Origin: Cohaesibacter haloalkalitolerans
Lineage (GTDB): Bacteria; Pseudomonadota; Alphaproteobacteria; Rhizobiales; Cohaesibacteraceae
DNA length: 64,000 nt
Reading direction: 5' to 3'
NCBI RefSeq assembly: GCF_003574655.1
Contig: NZ_QNUM01000001.1
Location: 372,001-436,000 of the forward strand
The translations under genes were made by a program, and so were the position numbers. The notes under the pieces are model-generated. The model had not been told where the DNA came from, made no database searches, and was given only the letters and a program-made list of their open reading frames with translations. Within the stretch, counting starts at the first letter, position 1, and each line of letters starts with the position of its first letter. Below, in pieces: positions 53,857 through 61,664 of the stretch.

Positions 53857-55113
53857 ATGACGATCAAGGTGCTCACCTTCGGATGTCGCCTCAATACCTA
53901 TGAATCCGAAGTGATGAAACAGCAGGCCGCCGAGGCGGGCCTCGACAATACCATTCTGGTCAATACCTGTGCCGTGACCAGCGAAGCCGTACGGCAGGCC
54001 CGTCAACAGATCCGCAAGGCCAAGCGGGAGAATCCCGATGCCCGGATCATCGTGACCGGTTGCGCGGCCCAGACTGAAGCCGGGCGCTTTGCCAGCATGG
54101 AAGAGGTGGATCTTGTCATCGGCAACGAGGACAAGTTGAAGTCCGAAAGCTACAAGGCCATGCCGAATTTCGGCGTGCCGGCGGAAGAAAAGATTCAGGT
54201 CAACGACATCATGAGCGTGCGCGAGACTGCACTGCATCTGATTGAGGGCCTTGAAGGCCGCACCCGGGCGTTTGTCCAGATCCAGAATGGCTGCGATCAC
54301 CGCTGCACCTTCTGCATCATCCCCTTCGGGCGTGGCAATTCCCGCTCGGTGGCCATGGGGCCGGTGGTTGATCAGGTGCGCAAGCTGGTGGAAAACGGCT
54401 ATCGCGAAGTGGTGCTGACCGGGGTCGACATCACCTCCTATGGCACGGATCTGCCGGGCGAACCCAAGTTGGGCAAGCTGGTCAAGAGCATTCTCAAGCA
54501 TGTGCCCGAACTGGATCGTCTCCGTATCTCGTCCATCGACTCGGTGGAAGCGGACAAGGATCTGATGGACTGTATCGCCAACGAGGAAAGGCTGATGCCG
54601 CACATGCATCTGTCCTTGCAGTCGGGCGACAACATGATCCTCAAGCGCATGAAGCGGCGGCACAATCGCGAACACACCATCGCCTTCTGCAATGAGGTGC
54701 GGGCCTTGCGTCCGGATATGGTATTCGGTGCCGATGTCATCGTCGGTTTCCCGACCGAGACCGAAGAAATGTTCCAGCGCAGCCTCGATATTGTCGGGGA
54801 ATGCGGGCTGACCCATCTGCATGTCTTCCCATACTCGGCCCGTCCGGGTACACCGGCATCGCGCATGCCGAAGGTGCGAGGACCGGTCATTCGCGAGCGG
54901 GCTGCACGGTTGCGGGCTCTGGGCGAGGAAGCCTTCCAGACCCATCTCAGAAGCCAGATTGGCAAGGAAGCCAAACTGTTGATCGAAGGCAAGGGATTGG
55001 CTCGGACCGAGCAATTCACGCTGACGGAGATTGCAGAAGGTGAAGCAGGTGATATTGTGGCTGCACGCATTGTTGATGCCAGCCATCGCCATTTGATGGC
55101 TGTCGGGCTGTAG
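53857..55113 (+). CDS. mtaB: tRNA t6A methylthiotransferase MtaB
   Basis: The protein has 418 residues of the radical-SAM methylthiotransferase family. The N-terminal cluster cysteines are Cys10, Cys38 and Cys69; the radical-SAM cluster is CDHRCTFC with Cys146, Cys150 and Cys153. A TRAM-like end follows (around LLIEGKGLARTEQFTLTEI). The N-terminal TFGCRLNTYES identifies MtaB, which converts t6A37 to ms2t6A37 in tRNAs reading ANN codons. It sits between dapF and ftsY. Confidence 0.94.
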   Translation: MTIKVLTFGCRLNTYESEVMKQQAAEAGLDNTILVNTCAVTSEAVRQARQQIRKAKRENPDARIIVTGCAAQTEAGRFASMEEVDLVIGNEDKLKSESYKAMPNFGVPAEEKIQVNDIMSVRETALHLIEGLEGRTRAFVQIQNGCDHRCTFCIIPFGRGNSRSVAMGPVVDQVRKLVENGYREVVLTGVDITSYGTDLPGEPKLGKLVKSILKHVPELDRLRISSIDSVEADKDLMDCIANEERLMPHMHLSLQSGDNMILKRMKRRHNREHTIAFCNEVRALRPDMVFGADVIVGFPTETEEMFQRSLDIVGECGLTHLHVFPYSARPGTPASRMPKVRGPVIRERAARLRALGEEAFQTHLRSQIGKEAKLLIEGKGLARTEQFTLTEIAEGEAGDIVAARIVDASHRHLMAVGL

Positions 55114-55177
55114 CTGCCCGTCACAGACGTATGCCGCCTTGCGCCTTCCGGCGCTTTATCGATCAGGGAGTAGGATC

Positions 55178-56629
55178 GTGGCCAAAAAAGGATTTTTCTC
55201 GCGTTTGTTCGGCTCGTCCGACGAGAGTGCGCCCGAAGAGCAAGTCAAAGAGGGCGTTCTTGAGGCCGAGGGCGAAGGCGCTGTCGATCCTGCCGATCTG
55301 GACAATCTGGTCCCTGATGCGCTGCAAGGGAGCGATGGCCATGATCTGGGTGCCGAGGAAGAGAACGAGGCCGAGGTTGCCGTGATGGGCGGTGATCTTC
55401 CCGCCGGGGCCGTCGAACCTGAGGTTCAGGATGAGGTGGAAGCCGAAGGCCGACAGGCCGAAGGTCTGGCGTCTCAGGTATCCGAGAAGGATCTGGCCGC
55501 GCTTGAAGCTGAAGAGGCTGTTGTTCTTGACGGCGAGGGCGAGACAGAGGCGGTTGTCGCAGTTTCCGATGAGCCGGGGGCTTCGGAAGCCGTCGCAGCG
55601 GGACACGCTGAGGCAAGGGACGCGGCCATCGAGCTTGACGCAGAGGTGAGTGAGGGAGTTGTCGCGCCAACGCCTGTTGAAGCCGCTGCGGGTGCCGAAC
55701 AGCCAGCCAGAAAGCTGTCCTGGTTCGAGCGCCTCAAGCAGGGGCTTTCCCGTTCGTCCGGTGCGTTGGGCGAGGGCATCAGTTCGATCTTTACCAAGCG
55801 CAAGCTTGATGATGACACCCTGCAGGATCTGGAAGACATTCTCATTCAGGCCGACCTTGGCGTCGAGACCGCGATGACGATCACGGATCGTCTTTCCGAG
55901 GGACGCTACAACAAGGAAGTGACCGATCGCGAAGTGCAGGAGATTCTTGCCGAGGAAGTCGACAAGGTGCTTGAGCCCGTGGCCAAGCCGCTGGAGATCA
56001 CCAGACCGGCCAGTGGTCCGCATGTGATCCTGATGATCGGGGTCAATGGCGCTGGCAAGACCACCACCATCGGAAAGCTGGCCCAGAAATTCCGGGCAGA
56101 GGGCAAGAAGGTGATGATGGCGGCTGGCGATACTTTCCGCGCTGCGGCCATCGATCAGCTCAAGGTCTGGGGCGAACGCACCGGTGCGCCTGTGATTGCG
56201 CGCGAGGTGGGATCCGATGCAGCAGGGCTCGCCTATGACGCCATGGCGGAGGCCAAGCAGAAGGGCATGGATGTGCTTCTGATCGACACCGCCGGTCGTT
56301 TGCAGAACCGGACCGAGCTGATGGCCGAGCTTGAAAAGATCGTGCGCGTGATCAAGAAGCATGATCCGGTGGCTCCGCATTCGGTGCTGCTGGTGCTGGA
56401 TGCCACCACAGGTCAGAATGCCCTCAATCAGGTCGAGGTCTTCTCCAAGATGGCGGGCGTCACCGGTCTCGTGATGACCAAGCTTGATGGGACGGCGCGG
56501 GGTGGCATTCTCGTGGCCATTTCGGCCAAGCACAAGGTGCCGGTGCATTTCATAGGCATTGGCGAGGGCGTCGATGACCTTGAACCGTTTGCGTCGCGGG
56601 ACTTTGCACGGGCGATTGCGGGTCTTTGA
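55178..56629 (+). CDS. ftsY: signal recognition particle receptor FtsY
   Basis: The protein has 483 residues. The first 180 or so form an acidic, low-complexity A domain (rich in Glu and Ala) that binds membrane; the remainder is the NG GTPase with Walker A GVNGAGKTTT (about 288-297), GDTFRAAA, DTAGR (about 370) and TKLDGTARGG. It docks ribosome-SRP complexes at the inner membrane. The start is GTG at 55178 (AKKGFFSRLFG) with GGGAG upstream. It follows mtaB by 64 bp. Confidence 0.95.
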   Translation: MAKKGFFSRLFGSSDESAPEEQVKEGVLEAEGEGAVDPADLDNLVPDALQGSDGHDLGAEEENEAEVAVMGGDLPAGAVEPEVQDEVEAEGRQAEGLASQVSEKDLAALEAEEAVVLDGEGETEAVVAVSDEPGASEAVAAGHAEARDAAIELDAEVSEGVVAPTPVEAAAGAEQPARKLSWFERLKQGLSRSSGALGEGISSIFTKRKLDDDTLQDLEDILIQADLGVETAMTITDRLSEGRYNKEVTDREVQEILAEEVDKVLEPVAKPLEITRPASGPHVILMIGVNGAGKTTTIGKLAQKFRAEGKKVMMAAGDTFRAAAIDQLKVWGERTGAPVIAREVGSDAAGLAYDAMAEAKQKGMDVLLIDTAGRLQNRTELMAELEKIVRVIKKHDPVAPHSVLLVLDATTGQNALNQVEVFSKMAGVTGLVMTKLDGTARGGILVAISAKHKVPVHFIGIGEGVDDLEPFASRDFARAIAGL

Positions 56630-56689
56630 GATCCGCCAGACATGAGCGTTGCCCATAGGGGCGCAATTGAAAAGGCAAGTTGGCAAATC

Positions 56690-57334
56690 ATGAGCAATTC
56701 CGAAACGCCCGGTCAGAACGCGACCGAGCCACAACTGGACAAGGCGCAGATCCTGAAGCTGGTGCTGGAACTTGGACCGCTGGGGATCTTCTTCTTTGCC
56801 AATGCCAAGGGCGAGATGCTGGCCAGCTGGATTCCGGCGCTCAACGGCATGAAGCCGATTTTCATTGCCACGGCCTGTTTCATGGTCGCCACCGTGGTGT
56901 CGCTTGTGATTTCCCGCGTCAAGCTGGGCAAGCTGCCTGTCATGCCGATGGTCACCGGTGTCGTGGTGTTCATCTTCGGCGGTTTGACGCTCTATCTGCA
57001 GGATGACACCTTCATCAAGATGAAACCGACCATCGTCAATGTGCTGTTCGGCTCGGTGTTGCTGGGCGGGTTGCTGTTTGGCAAGAGCCTGCTGGGCTAT
57101 GTGTTTGATTCCGTCTTCGAGCTCAATGCCGAAGGCTGGCGGATTCTGACGATCCGCTGGGGAATCTTCTTCTTCGTGCTGGCTTTTCTCAACGAGGTGG
57201 TCTGGCGCAATTTCTCCACCGACATCTGGGTGGATTTCAAGGTGTTCGGCGTGATGCCGCTGACAATGGTCTTCGGCGCCTTCCAGATGCCGCTGCTCAG
57301 CCGCTATGCGCCGGGGAAGGCGAGCGAGGAATAG
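56690..57334 (+). CDS. septation protein A/YciB family inner-membrane protein
   Basis: The protein has 214 residues with five or six membrane helices. Conserved parts are [39 protein letters not shown] and [16 protein letters not shown], which define the IspZ/YciB (septation protein A) family linked to envelope integrity and division. I prefer the ATG at 56690; an in-frame ATG 48 bases upstream would add a poorly coding-like stretch. It follows ftsY by 60 bp and belongs to the same conserved block. Confidence 0.88.
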   Translation: MSNSETPGQNATEPQLDKAQILKLVLELGPLGIFFFANAKGEMLASWIPALNGMKPIFIATACFMVATVVSLVISRVKLGKLPVMPMVTGVVVFIFGGLTLYLQDDTFIKMKPTIVNVLFGSVLLGGLLFGKSLLGYVFDSVFELNAEGWRILTIRWGIFFFVLAFLNEVVWRNFSTDIWVDFKVFGVMPLTMVFGAFQMPLLSRYAPGKASEE

Positions 57335-57381
57335 AGGCCGCAAGCAGAGGCCTGCTGTTGCAACAAGGGGACCTTACTGCA

Positions 57382-57885
57382 ATGGCTCGGCACGTTCTGT
57401 TGTTCGATGGGCCGATTGGTGTCGGCAAAAGCACGCTTGGCAAAGCCGTGGCCGAGCGGCTCGGGTTTGCCTTCATCGACGGCGATGATCATTGCAAGAC
57501 GGAGCGTTGGCTTGCTTCCAACCTCAGAACCAACCAGAGCATCGCGTCAGCGAGTTCGGCGTTGCTCGAACGGTTTGCCGGTGTGATTGTCGCCTACCCG
57601 GTGCGGCGGACAAACTGGGTCTTCTTCAGGGAAACATTTGCACGTTCAGGCCATTCCTGCCATTGCATCGGCCTGATTGCACGCCCGGATCATATCGCCG
57701 GACGCGAACGTCCGCTGTCACAGGCGGAATTGGCTCGAAGTGCCGAGATGATCGGACAGGGCTATGGCCAGCGCGCCTTCAGCTCGCTGGTCTTTCGCAC
57801 CGACGAGGCCGATTTCGAGGTCAGTTGCTCCCGCCTCACCGAGCGTCTTCAGGCCTTGCTTGACGTCGACCAGTCCCTTGCCTGA
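57382..57885 (+). CDS. P-loop kinase-like protein
   Basis: The protein has 167 residues. It begins with a Walker A GPIGVGKST (about 10-18) followed by LGFAFIDGDDH, the layout of gluconate or shikimate kinases and related small-molecule kinases. A later acidic region and RRTNW motif do not let me name the substrate. The start at 57382 follows AAGGGGA; a TTG at 57358 is also possible. It is on the plus strand, 47 bp after the septation protein A gene, and converges with ccmG. Confidence 0.7.
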   Translation: MARHVLLFDGPIGVGKSTLGKAVAERLGFAFIDGDDHCKTERWLASNLRTNQSIASASSALLERFAGVIVAYPVRRTNWVFFRETFARSGHSCHCIGLIARPDHIAGRERPLSQAELARSAEMIGQGYGQRAFSSLVFRTDEADFEVSCSRLTERLQALLDVDQSLA

Positions 57886-57889
57886 TGGC

Positions 57890-58555
57890 TCAGTTTGCCT
57901 CGGCGAGAATCTCTTCCAGTTTGGGCACGAAGTTTTCGGCCAGCGAGCTCTTGGTCAGGGCTCCGATATGCTTGTAGCGGATGATGCCCTTGGTATCGAC
58001 GATGAAGGTTTCCGGTGCGCCGTAAACGCCCCAGTCGATGCCGACGCGGCCTGAAATGTCCATCCCGATCTTGTCGAACGGATTGCCGTGGTTCTTGAGG
58101 AAGCGTGCCGAGTTGGCCGGTTCGTCCTTGTAGGCAAGGCCGATGAGGTCGAATCGGTTATCATTGGTCAGATCGATCAGCAGCGGGTGTTCATCGCGGC
58201 AGGTGGGGCACCATGACGCCCAGACATTGACCACGGCGACCTTCTGGTGGAAGTCCTCCGTCTTGAAGCCGGGGATGATGCCGCCATCGGGGCGGCGAAT
58301 GCCGAAGCTGGCGTCCAGCGCCGGAAGATCGAATTCGGGCGCCGGTTTGTTGATCAGAACGCTCGGCACTTCATTGGGGTTGCGGCCAAATTTCATCTGG
58401 TAGCTGAACAGACCGGCCATGCCAACGAAGATCACCAGTGGCATGAGGATGAATATGTTGAAGCGCCGCTTGCGGGGCGCTGCCTCTTCATCGGAAGTGG
58501 TCGCCTTGTTCGGGCCTTTGGACTGGTCTTCTGGCGTCTGGTTTTCTTCGCTCAT
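57890..58555 (-). CDS. ccmG: cytochrome c biogenesis thioredoxin-like protein CcmG/DsbE
   Basis: The protein has 221 residues: a polar N-terminus, one membrane helix (about 32-54) and a periplasmic thioredoxin domain with the active site WCPTC (115-119). It keeps apocytochrome c thiols reduced for haem attachment. The start at 58555 (MSEENQ...) gives the expected short cytoplasmic tail; the open frame upstream is not family-like. It is the last gene of the ccmABCDG set. Confidence 0.93.
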   Translation of the reverse strand: MSEENQTPEDQSKGPNKATTSDEEAAPRKRRFNIFILMPLVIFVGMAGLFSYQMKFGRNPNEVPSVLINKPAPEFDLPALDASFGIRRPDGGIIPGFKTEDFHQKVAVVNVWASWCPTCRDEHPLLIDLTNDNRFDLIGLAYKDEPANSARFLKNHGNPFDKIGMDISGRVGIDWGVYGAPETFIVDTKGIIRYKHIGALTKSSLAENFVPKLEEILAEAN

Positions 58556-58589
58556 GATGTTCGTCTTGCTCGCGGCTGATGACTTCAGG

Positions 58590-58769
58590 TTAGGAGTTGG
58601 CGGCTGCCTTTGCGCGCTCGGAGCGGCGGTGGATACCTCTCTCATGCAATTGGGCCAGAATTTTGGCCTGCTTCTGGCCGTCAAGAATGACCCACAGGAC
58701 CAGCAACAGGATGGTGGCTGCGGTCACGCCGTATGAGGCGAGAATGAAACCGGCATAATTTCCAAACAT
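58590..58769 (-). CDS. ccmD: heme exporter protein CcmD
   Basis: This small protein of 59 residues has one membrane helix (about 10-28, SYGVTAATILLLVLWVIL in part) followed by a basic cytoplasmic tail, as in CcmD. AAGGAGAG lies just upstream of the ATG at 58769, a strong ribosome-binding site. It lies between ccmC and ccmG, 34 bp before ccmG, exactly where CcmD is expected. It holds CcmE with the CcmABC complex during haem loading. Confidence 0.9.
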   Translation of the reverse strand: MFGNYAGFILASYGVTAATILLLVLWVILDGQKQAKILAQLHERGIHRRSERAKAAANS

Positions 58770-58799
58770 GATGGTTCTCTCCTTTGCCTGAGGGCGCTG

Positions 58800-59594
58800 T
58801 CAGCGCTGCGCGACGGACGAGGCGGCCGCCCGGTTGCCTGATGCGACCTGACGGGCGGCCTGCATCTGCATGGAGCGAATACGGCGGCGCAGGATCTCGT
58901 TTTTCATGGCCTTGAAATGAAGCACGGTAAACAGCAGCGTGAAGGCACCGGCCATGACCAGAAGCGGGATCAGCATCGAGTTGTCCATCTTCGGTCCATC
59001 GAGTGTGAAGACGGTAGCAGGCTGATGCAGGGTGCTCCACCAGTCGACCGAGAATTTGATGATGGGGATGATGATGAAGCCGACAAGGGTCAGGATGGCG
59101 ACGGCCTTGCCTGCCTTGAGCGGATCCTCGATGGCATGCCAGAGCGCGATGAGGCCAAGATAGATGATCAGCAGGATGAGCATCGAGGTGAGGCGGGCAT
59201 CCCAGACCCACCATGTGCCCCACATCGGTTTGCCCCAGAAGCTGCCGGTTGTCAGGCAGACGAAGGAGAAGGCGGCACCAAGGGGCGCTGCGGCCTTGGC
59301 CGAGACATCCGCCAGAGGATGTTTCCAGACCAGAGTGCCAAGGGCAGAGACCGTCATCATGGTATAGGCAAACATCGCCAGCCAGGCAGCAGGCACGTGG
59401 ATATACATGATCTTGACGGTTGAGCCCTGCTGATAGTCATCAGGCGAGACAAAAAGCGCCATGTAGAGCCCGACACCAAGCGCGATGATCGTCAGGATCA
59501 GAAGCGGCAGCATGATCTTGTCGAGCAGCGCAAGAAAGCGCGTCGGGTTGGCAAGGTCTCTTATCTGGAACGATTTGGTTTCGGTCTCTGTCAT
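58800..59594 (-). CDS. ccmC: heme exporter protein CcmC
   Basis: The protein has 264 residues with six membrane helices and the tryptophan-rich haem-handling motif GTWWVWDARLTS in a periplasmic loop, flanked by conserved histidines. It attaches haem to CcmE. The start at 59594 (MTETETK...) has AACAGG upstream; longer frames add an unlikely N-terminus. It is followed 30 bp later by ccmD. It lies 221 bp downstream of ccmB, a rather wide gap for this operon. Confidence 0.94.
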   Translation of the reverse strand: MTETETKSFQIRDLANPTRFLALLDKIMLPLLILTIIALGVGLYMALFVSPDDYQQGSTVKIMYIHVPAAWLAMFAYTMMTVSALGTLVWKHPLADVSAKAAAPLGAAFSFVCLTTGSFWGKPMWGTWWVWDARLTSMLILLIIYLGLIALWHAIEDPLKAGKAVAILTLVGFIIIPIIKFSVDWWSTLHQPATVFTLDGPKMDNSMLIPLLVMAGAFTLLFTVLHFKAMKNEILRRRIRSMQMQAARQVASGNRAAASSVAQR

Positions 59595-59815
59595 CCTGTT
59601 TCCCGCGGTCTGGTCACTTGCCGCAAAAGCTTTTCCACCCAAATGGTTTCGGTCTGGAAGCCGGGTGTCGTCGGGGTTCCTAGACAAATATCACGAGATG
59701 GAAGAGGTGCGAATTACGATTTCGTAACAAAGCCGGTTTTGCGAACCGACTTTCTGCCACCCGTTGTCTGCCATCATGTCTTCGGCCTGCCTGTCTTGTT
59801 CTTCTTTCCGGGCTG

Positions 59816-60484
59816 CTATTCCTGCGCACTTCTGAGCGCCGCTGCCGCTGCCACCGGGCCTATGACCAGATAGAGCAGCGAAAGTCCGCACAGGATATAG
59901 AACGGCGTGTCGAACGGTGCCGGGTCCGTGACCGCACCGAGCGCGGCGCTGACGCCGAAGATCAGCACGGGGATTGTCAGCGGCAGGATAAGGATGGACA
60001 GCAGCAGCCCGCCCCGGCGCAGGATGACCGTGAGGGCCGCGCCGACCGCGCCGATCAGCGTCAGGGCCGGTGTGCCAACCATCAGGGTTGCCGTCACGGC
60101 GGCGATGCCGACCGGTTCGATATTGAGGAACAGCGACAACAGCGGCGTGGCAATGACCAGCGGCAGGCCGGTGGAGATCCATTGGGCCGCGCATTTGACC
60201 AGCACTACCAGTTCCAGCGGATGCTCGCCAAGCAGCAGCAGGTCAAGTGTGCCGTCTTCCTGATCGGCCTGGAACAGGCGGTCAAGGCTCAACAGCGTTG
60301 CCAGCAGGGCGCCGATCCAGAGGATGGCCGGGCCGATGCGTGAGAGCAGATTGAGGTCTGGCCCCACCGCAAAGGGAAAGATGGTGACGACGATGAGGAA
60401 GAACAGCACGCCCATCAGCGCGCCGCCGCCGATGCGGACGGACAGTTTCAGATCCCGAACGAAGAGGGCACCCATTGCTGACAT
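59816..60484 (-). CDS. ccmB: heme exporter protein CcmB
   Basis: The protein has 222 residues with six membrane helices and the typical N-terminus LFVRDLKLSVR. LDRLFQADQEDGTLDLLLL is the cytoplasmic loop that contacts CcmA. With CcmA it forms the ABC transporter that releases holo-CcmE from CcmC. The gene follows ccmA by 11 bp. Confidence 0.94.
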   Translation of the reverse strand: MSAMGALFVRDLKLSVRIGGGALMGVLFFLIVVTIFPFAVGPDLNLLSRIGPAILWIGALLATLLSLDRLFQADQEDGTLDLLLLGEHPLELVVLVKCAAQWISTGLPLVIATPLLSLFLNIEPVGIAAVTATLMVGTPALTLIGAVGAALTVILRRGGLLLSILILPLTIPVLIFGVSAALGAVTDPAPFDTPFYILCGLSLLYLVIGPVAAAAALRSAQE

Positions 60485-60495
60485 GTTCTGCTCTC

Positions 60496-61209
60496 CTAGT
60501 GTCCGGTCTCATCATCCGGAGCGTCTTCAGGCTCCGGTGCGGCGGTGTGGTTTCGGTCAAGATGCAGGCGCAGAGGGTCAACGAGCCCCAGCGGTGCGTG
60601 GGTTGCGGCAATGATGAGCCCGCCTTCGGACAGATGCTCGGCCATCAGCACTTCCAGCTGATGTTCGGATGTCTTGTCGAGCGCCGAGGTGGGTTCATCC
60701 AGCAGCCAGAGCGGCCGGGTGCTGACCAGAAGGCGCGCCAGTGACAGGCGGCGGCGCTGACCGGCGGAGAGATAGGCGGCGGGCAGATCGATGAGATCCT
60801 CGATGCCCACCTCGATCATCGCCTGAAAGGGGCTGCGGGCGGGGTGGCCATAATAGACCTGCCAGAATTTGAGGATCTCCCGGCATGTCATGGCGGGCTT
60901 GATGGCGTCGGTATGACCGAAGTAGTGGGCCTGCTGGCCAACGGTGAGATCGTCTTCGCCGCCTTCCAGCATCATGGAACCGGCATGGGCCTTGACGAGC
61001 CCGGCCAGTGTGCGCAACAGCGACGATTTGCCGATGCCGTTCGGGCCGGTTACCACAAGCGCCTTTCCGCCTTGCAGCTCGAAGGAAATATTCTCGATGA
61101 CAGGACGGCCGCCGCGGATGCATCCCAGGTTCTGAACGCTTAAATGCAGTTGATTGTCTTGAAGGGTCACTGGTTGGTTACTCACCGCTGGATCCGAAAT
61201 CGGGACCAA
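60496..61209 (-). CDS. ccmA: heme exporter ATP-binding protein CcmA
   Basis: The ATPase has 237 residues from the start used, with Walker A GPNGIGKSS, signature LSAGQRRRLSLARL and Walker B LWLLDEPTSALD. The signature AGQRRR is typical of CcmA. It powers the release of haem-loaded CcmE. The start could be TTG at 61209 (GAGG six bases upstream) or GTG at 61185. It is the first gene of the ccm set and divergent from the aconitase gene. Confidence 0.92.
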   Translation of the reverse strand: MVPISDPAVSNQPVTLQDNQLHLSVQNLGCIRGGRPVIENISFELQGGKALVVTGPNGIGKSSLLRTLAGLVKAHAGSMMLEGGEDDLTVGQQAHYFGHTDAIKPAMTCREILKFWQVYYGHPARSPFQAMIEVGIEDLIDLPAAYLSAGQRRRLSLARLLVSTRPLWLLDEPTSALDKTSEHQLEVLMAEHLSEGGLIIAATHAPLGLVDPLRLHLDRNHTAAPEPEDAPDDETGH

Positions 61210-61664
61210 ATCTTGCCTCGAATTTCATTCTTTTATCTGGATTTTCCTGCTTGGGGCTGACCCGTTTGGGGGCAGTATAGCCATGATACAAAAAAGCGCA
61301 GTCAAGACCATCGGTTATCTAGCAATCAAGGGGAAAAGATCATAAAAGGAGCGTATTCCATGCCTACGGTTTTACACGGAGGTTGCTGAATTCTACAGCC
61401 CACAGGTTGTGCTTTTGGCCCTCTTGTAAAGTCTCCGTAAGCGTTTTTTTCTCAATGCGTGCGCAACCTGACGCCCTGACCTTGGCCGGGTGACTGCGTT
61501 CGGCACGAGCAGGTGATGATCGGCGACGGGGCAATGTTCTGGCTGTCGAAACCATTGCAAGTCGATCTCATTTCTTTAACGACGGCAGTTGAAATGCCTT
61601 TCTTTTCTCACCAGATCTAGTGAGGCGGGAGGGGTGGAGAGTAATCAAATAAGCTGGGACCATC
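61210..61664. other. divergent regulatory region between ccmA and acnB
   Basis: This 455-bp region contains a nine-codon open frame with a perfect ribosome-binding site (61360-61389) and a possible hairpin with a T tract downstream of it. No other gene was found. Confidence 0.45.
61360..61389 (+). CDS. possible leader peptide upstream of acnB
   Basis: A nine-codon frame (MPTVLHGGC) starts eight bases after a perfect AAAGGAG. Its 3' part contains ACGGAG, which can pair with CTCCGT at 61433-61438, five bases before a run of seven T's. This could form an attenuator-like element, but the stem is short and its loop long. It may also be chance. Confidence 0.25.
   Translation: MPTVLHGGC

Noticed and set aside
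53128-55092. Long minus-strand open frame of 654 codons opposite dapF and mtaB
   Set aside because: It mirrors the GC-rich codons of two clear genes, is rich in His, Gln and Gly without any family motif, and has no good ribosome-binding site.
55163-57343. Long minus-strand open frame of 726 codons opposite ftsY and the septation protein gene
   Set aside because: Its composition reflects the opposite strand of recognised genes and no domain is visible.
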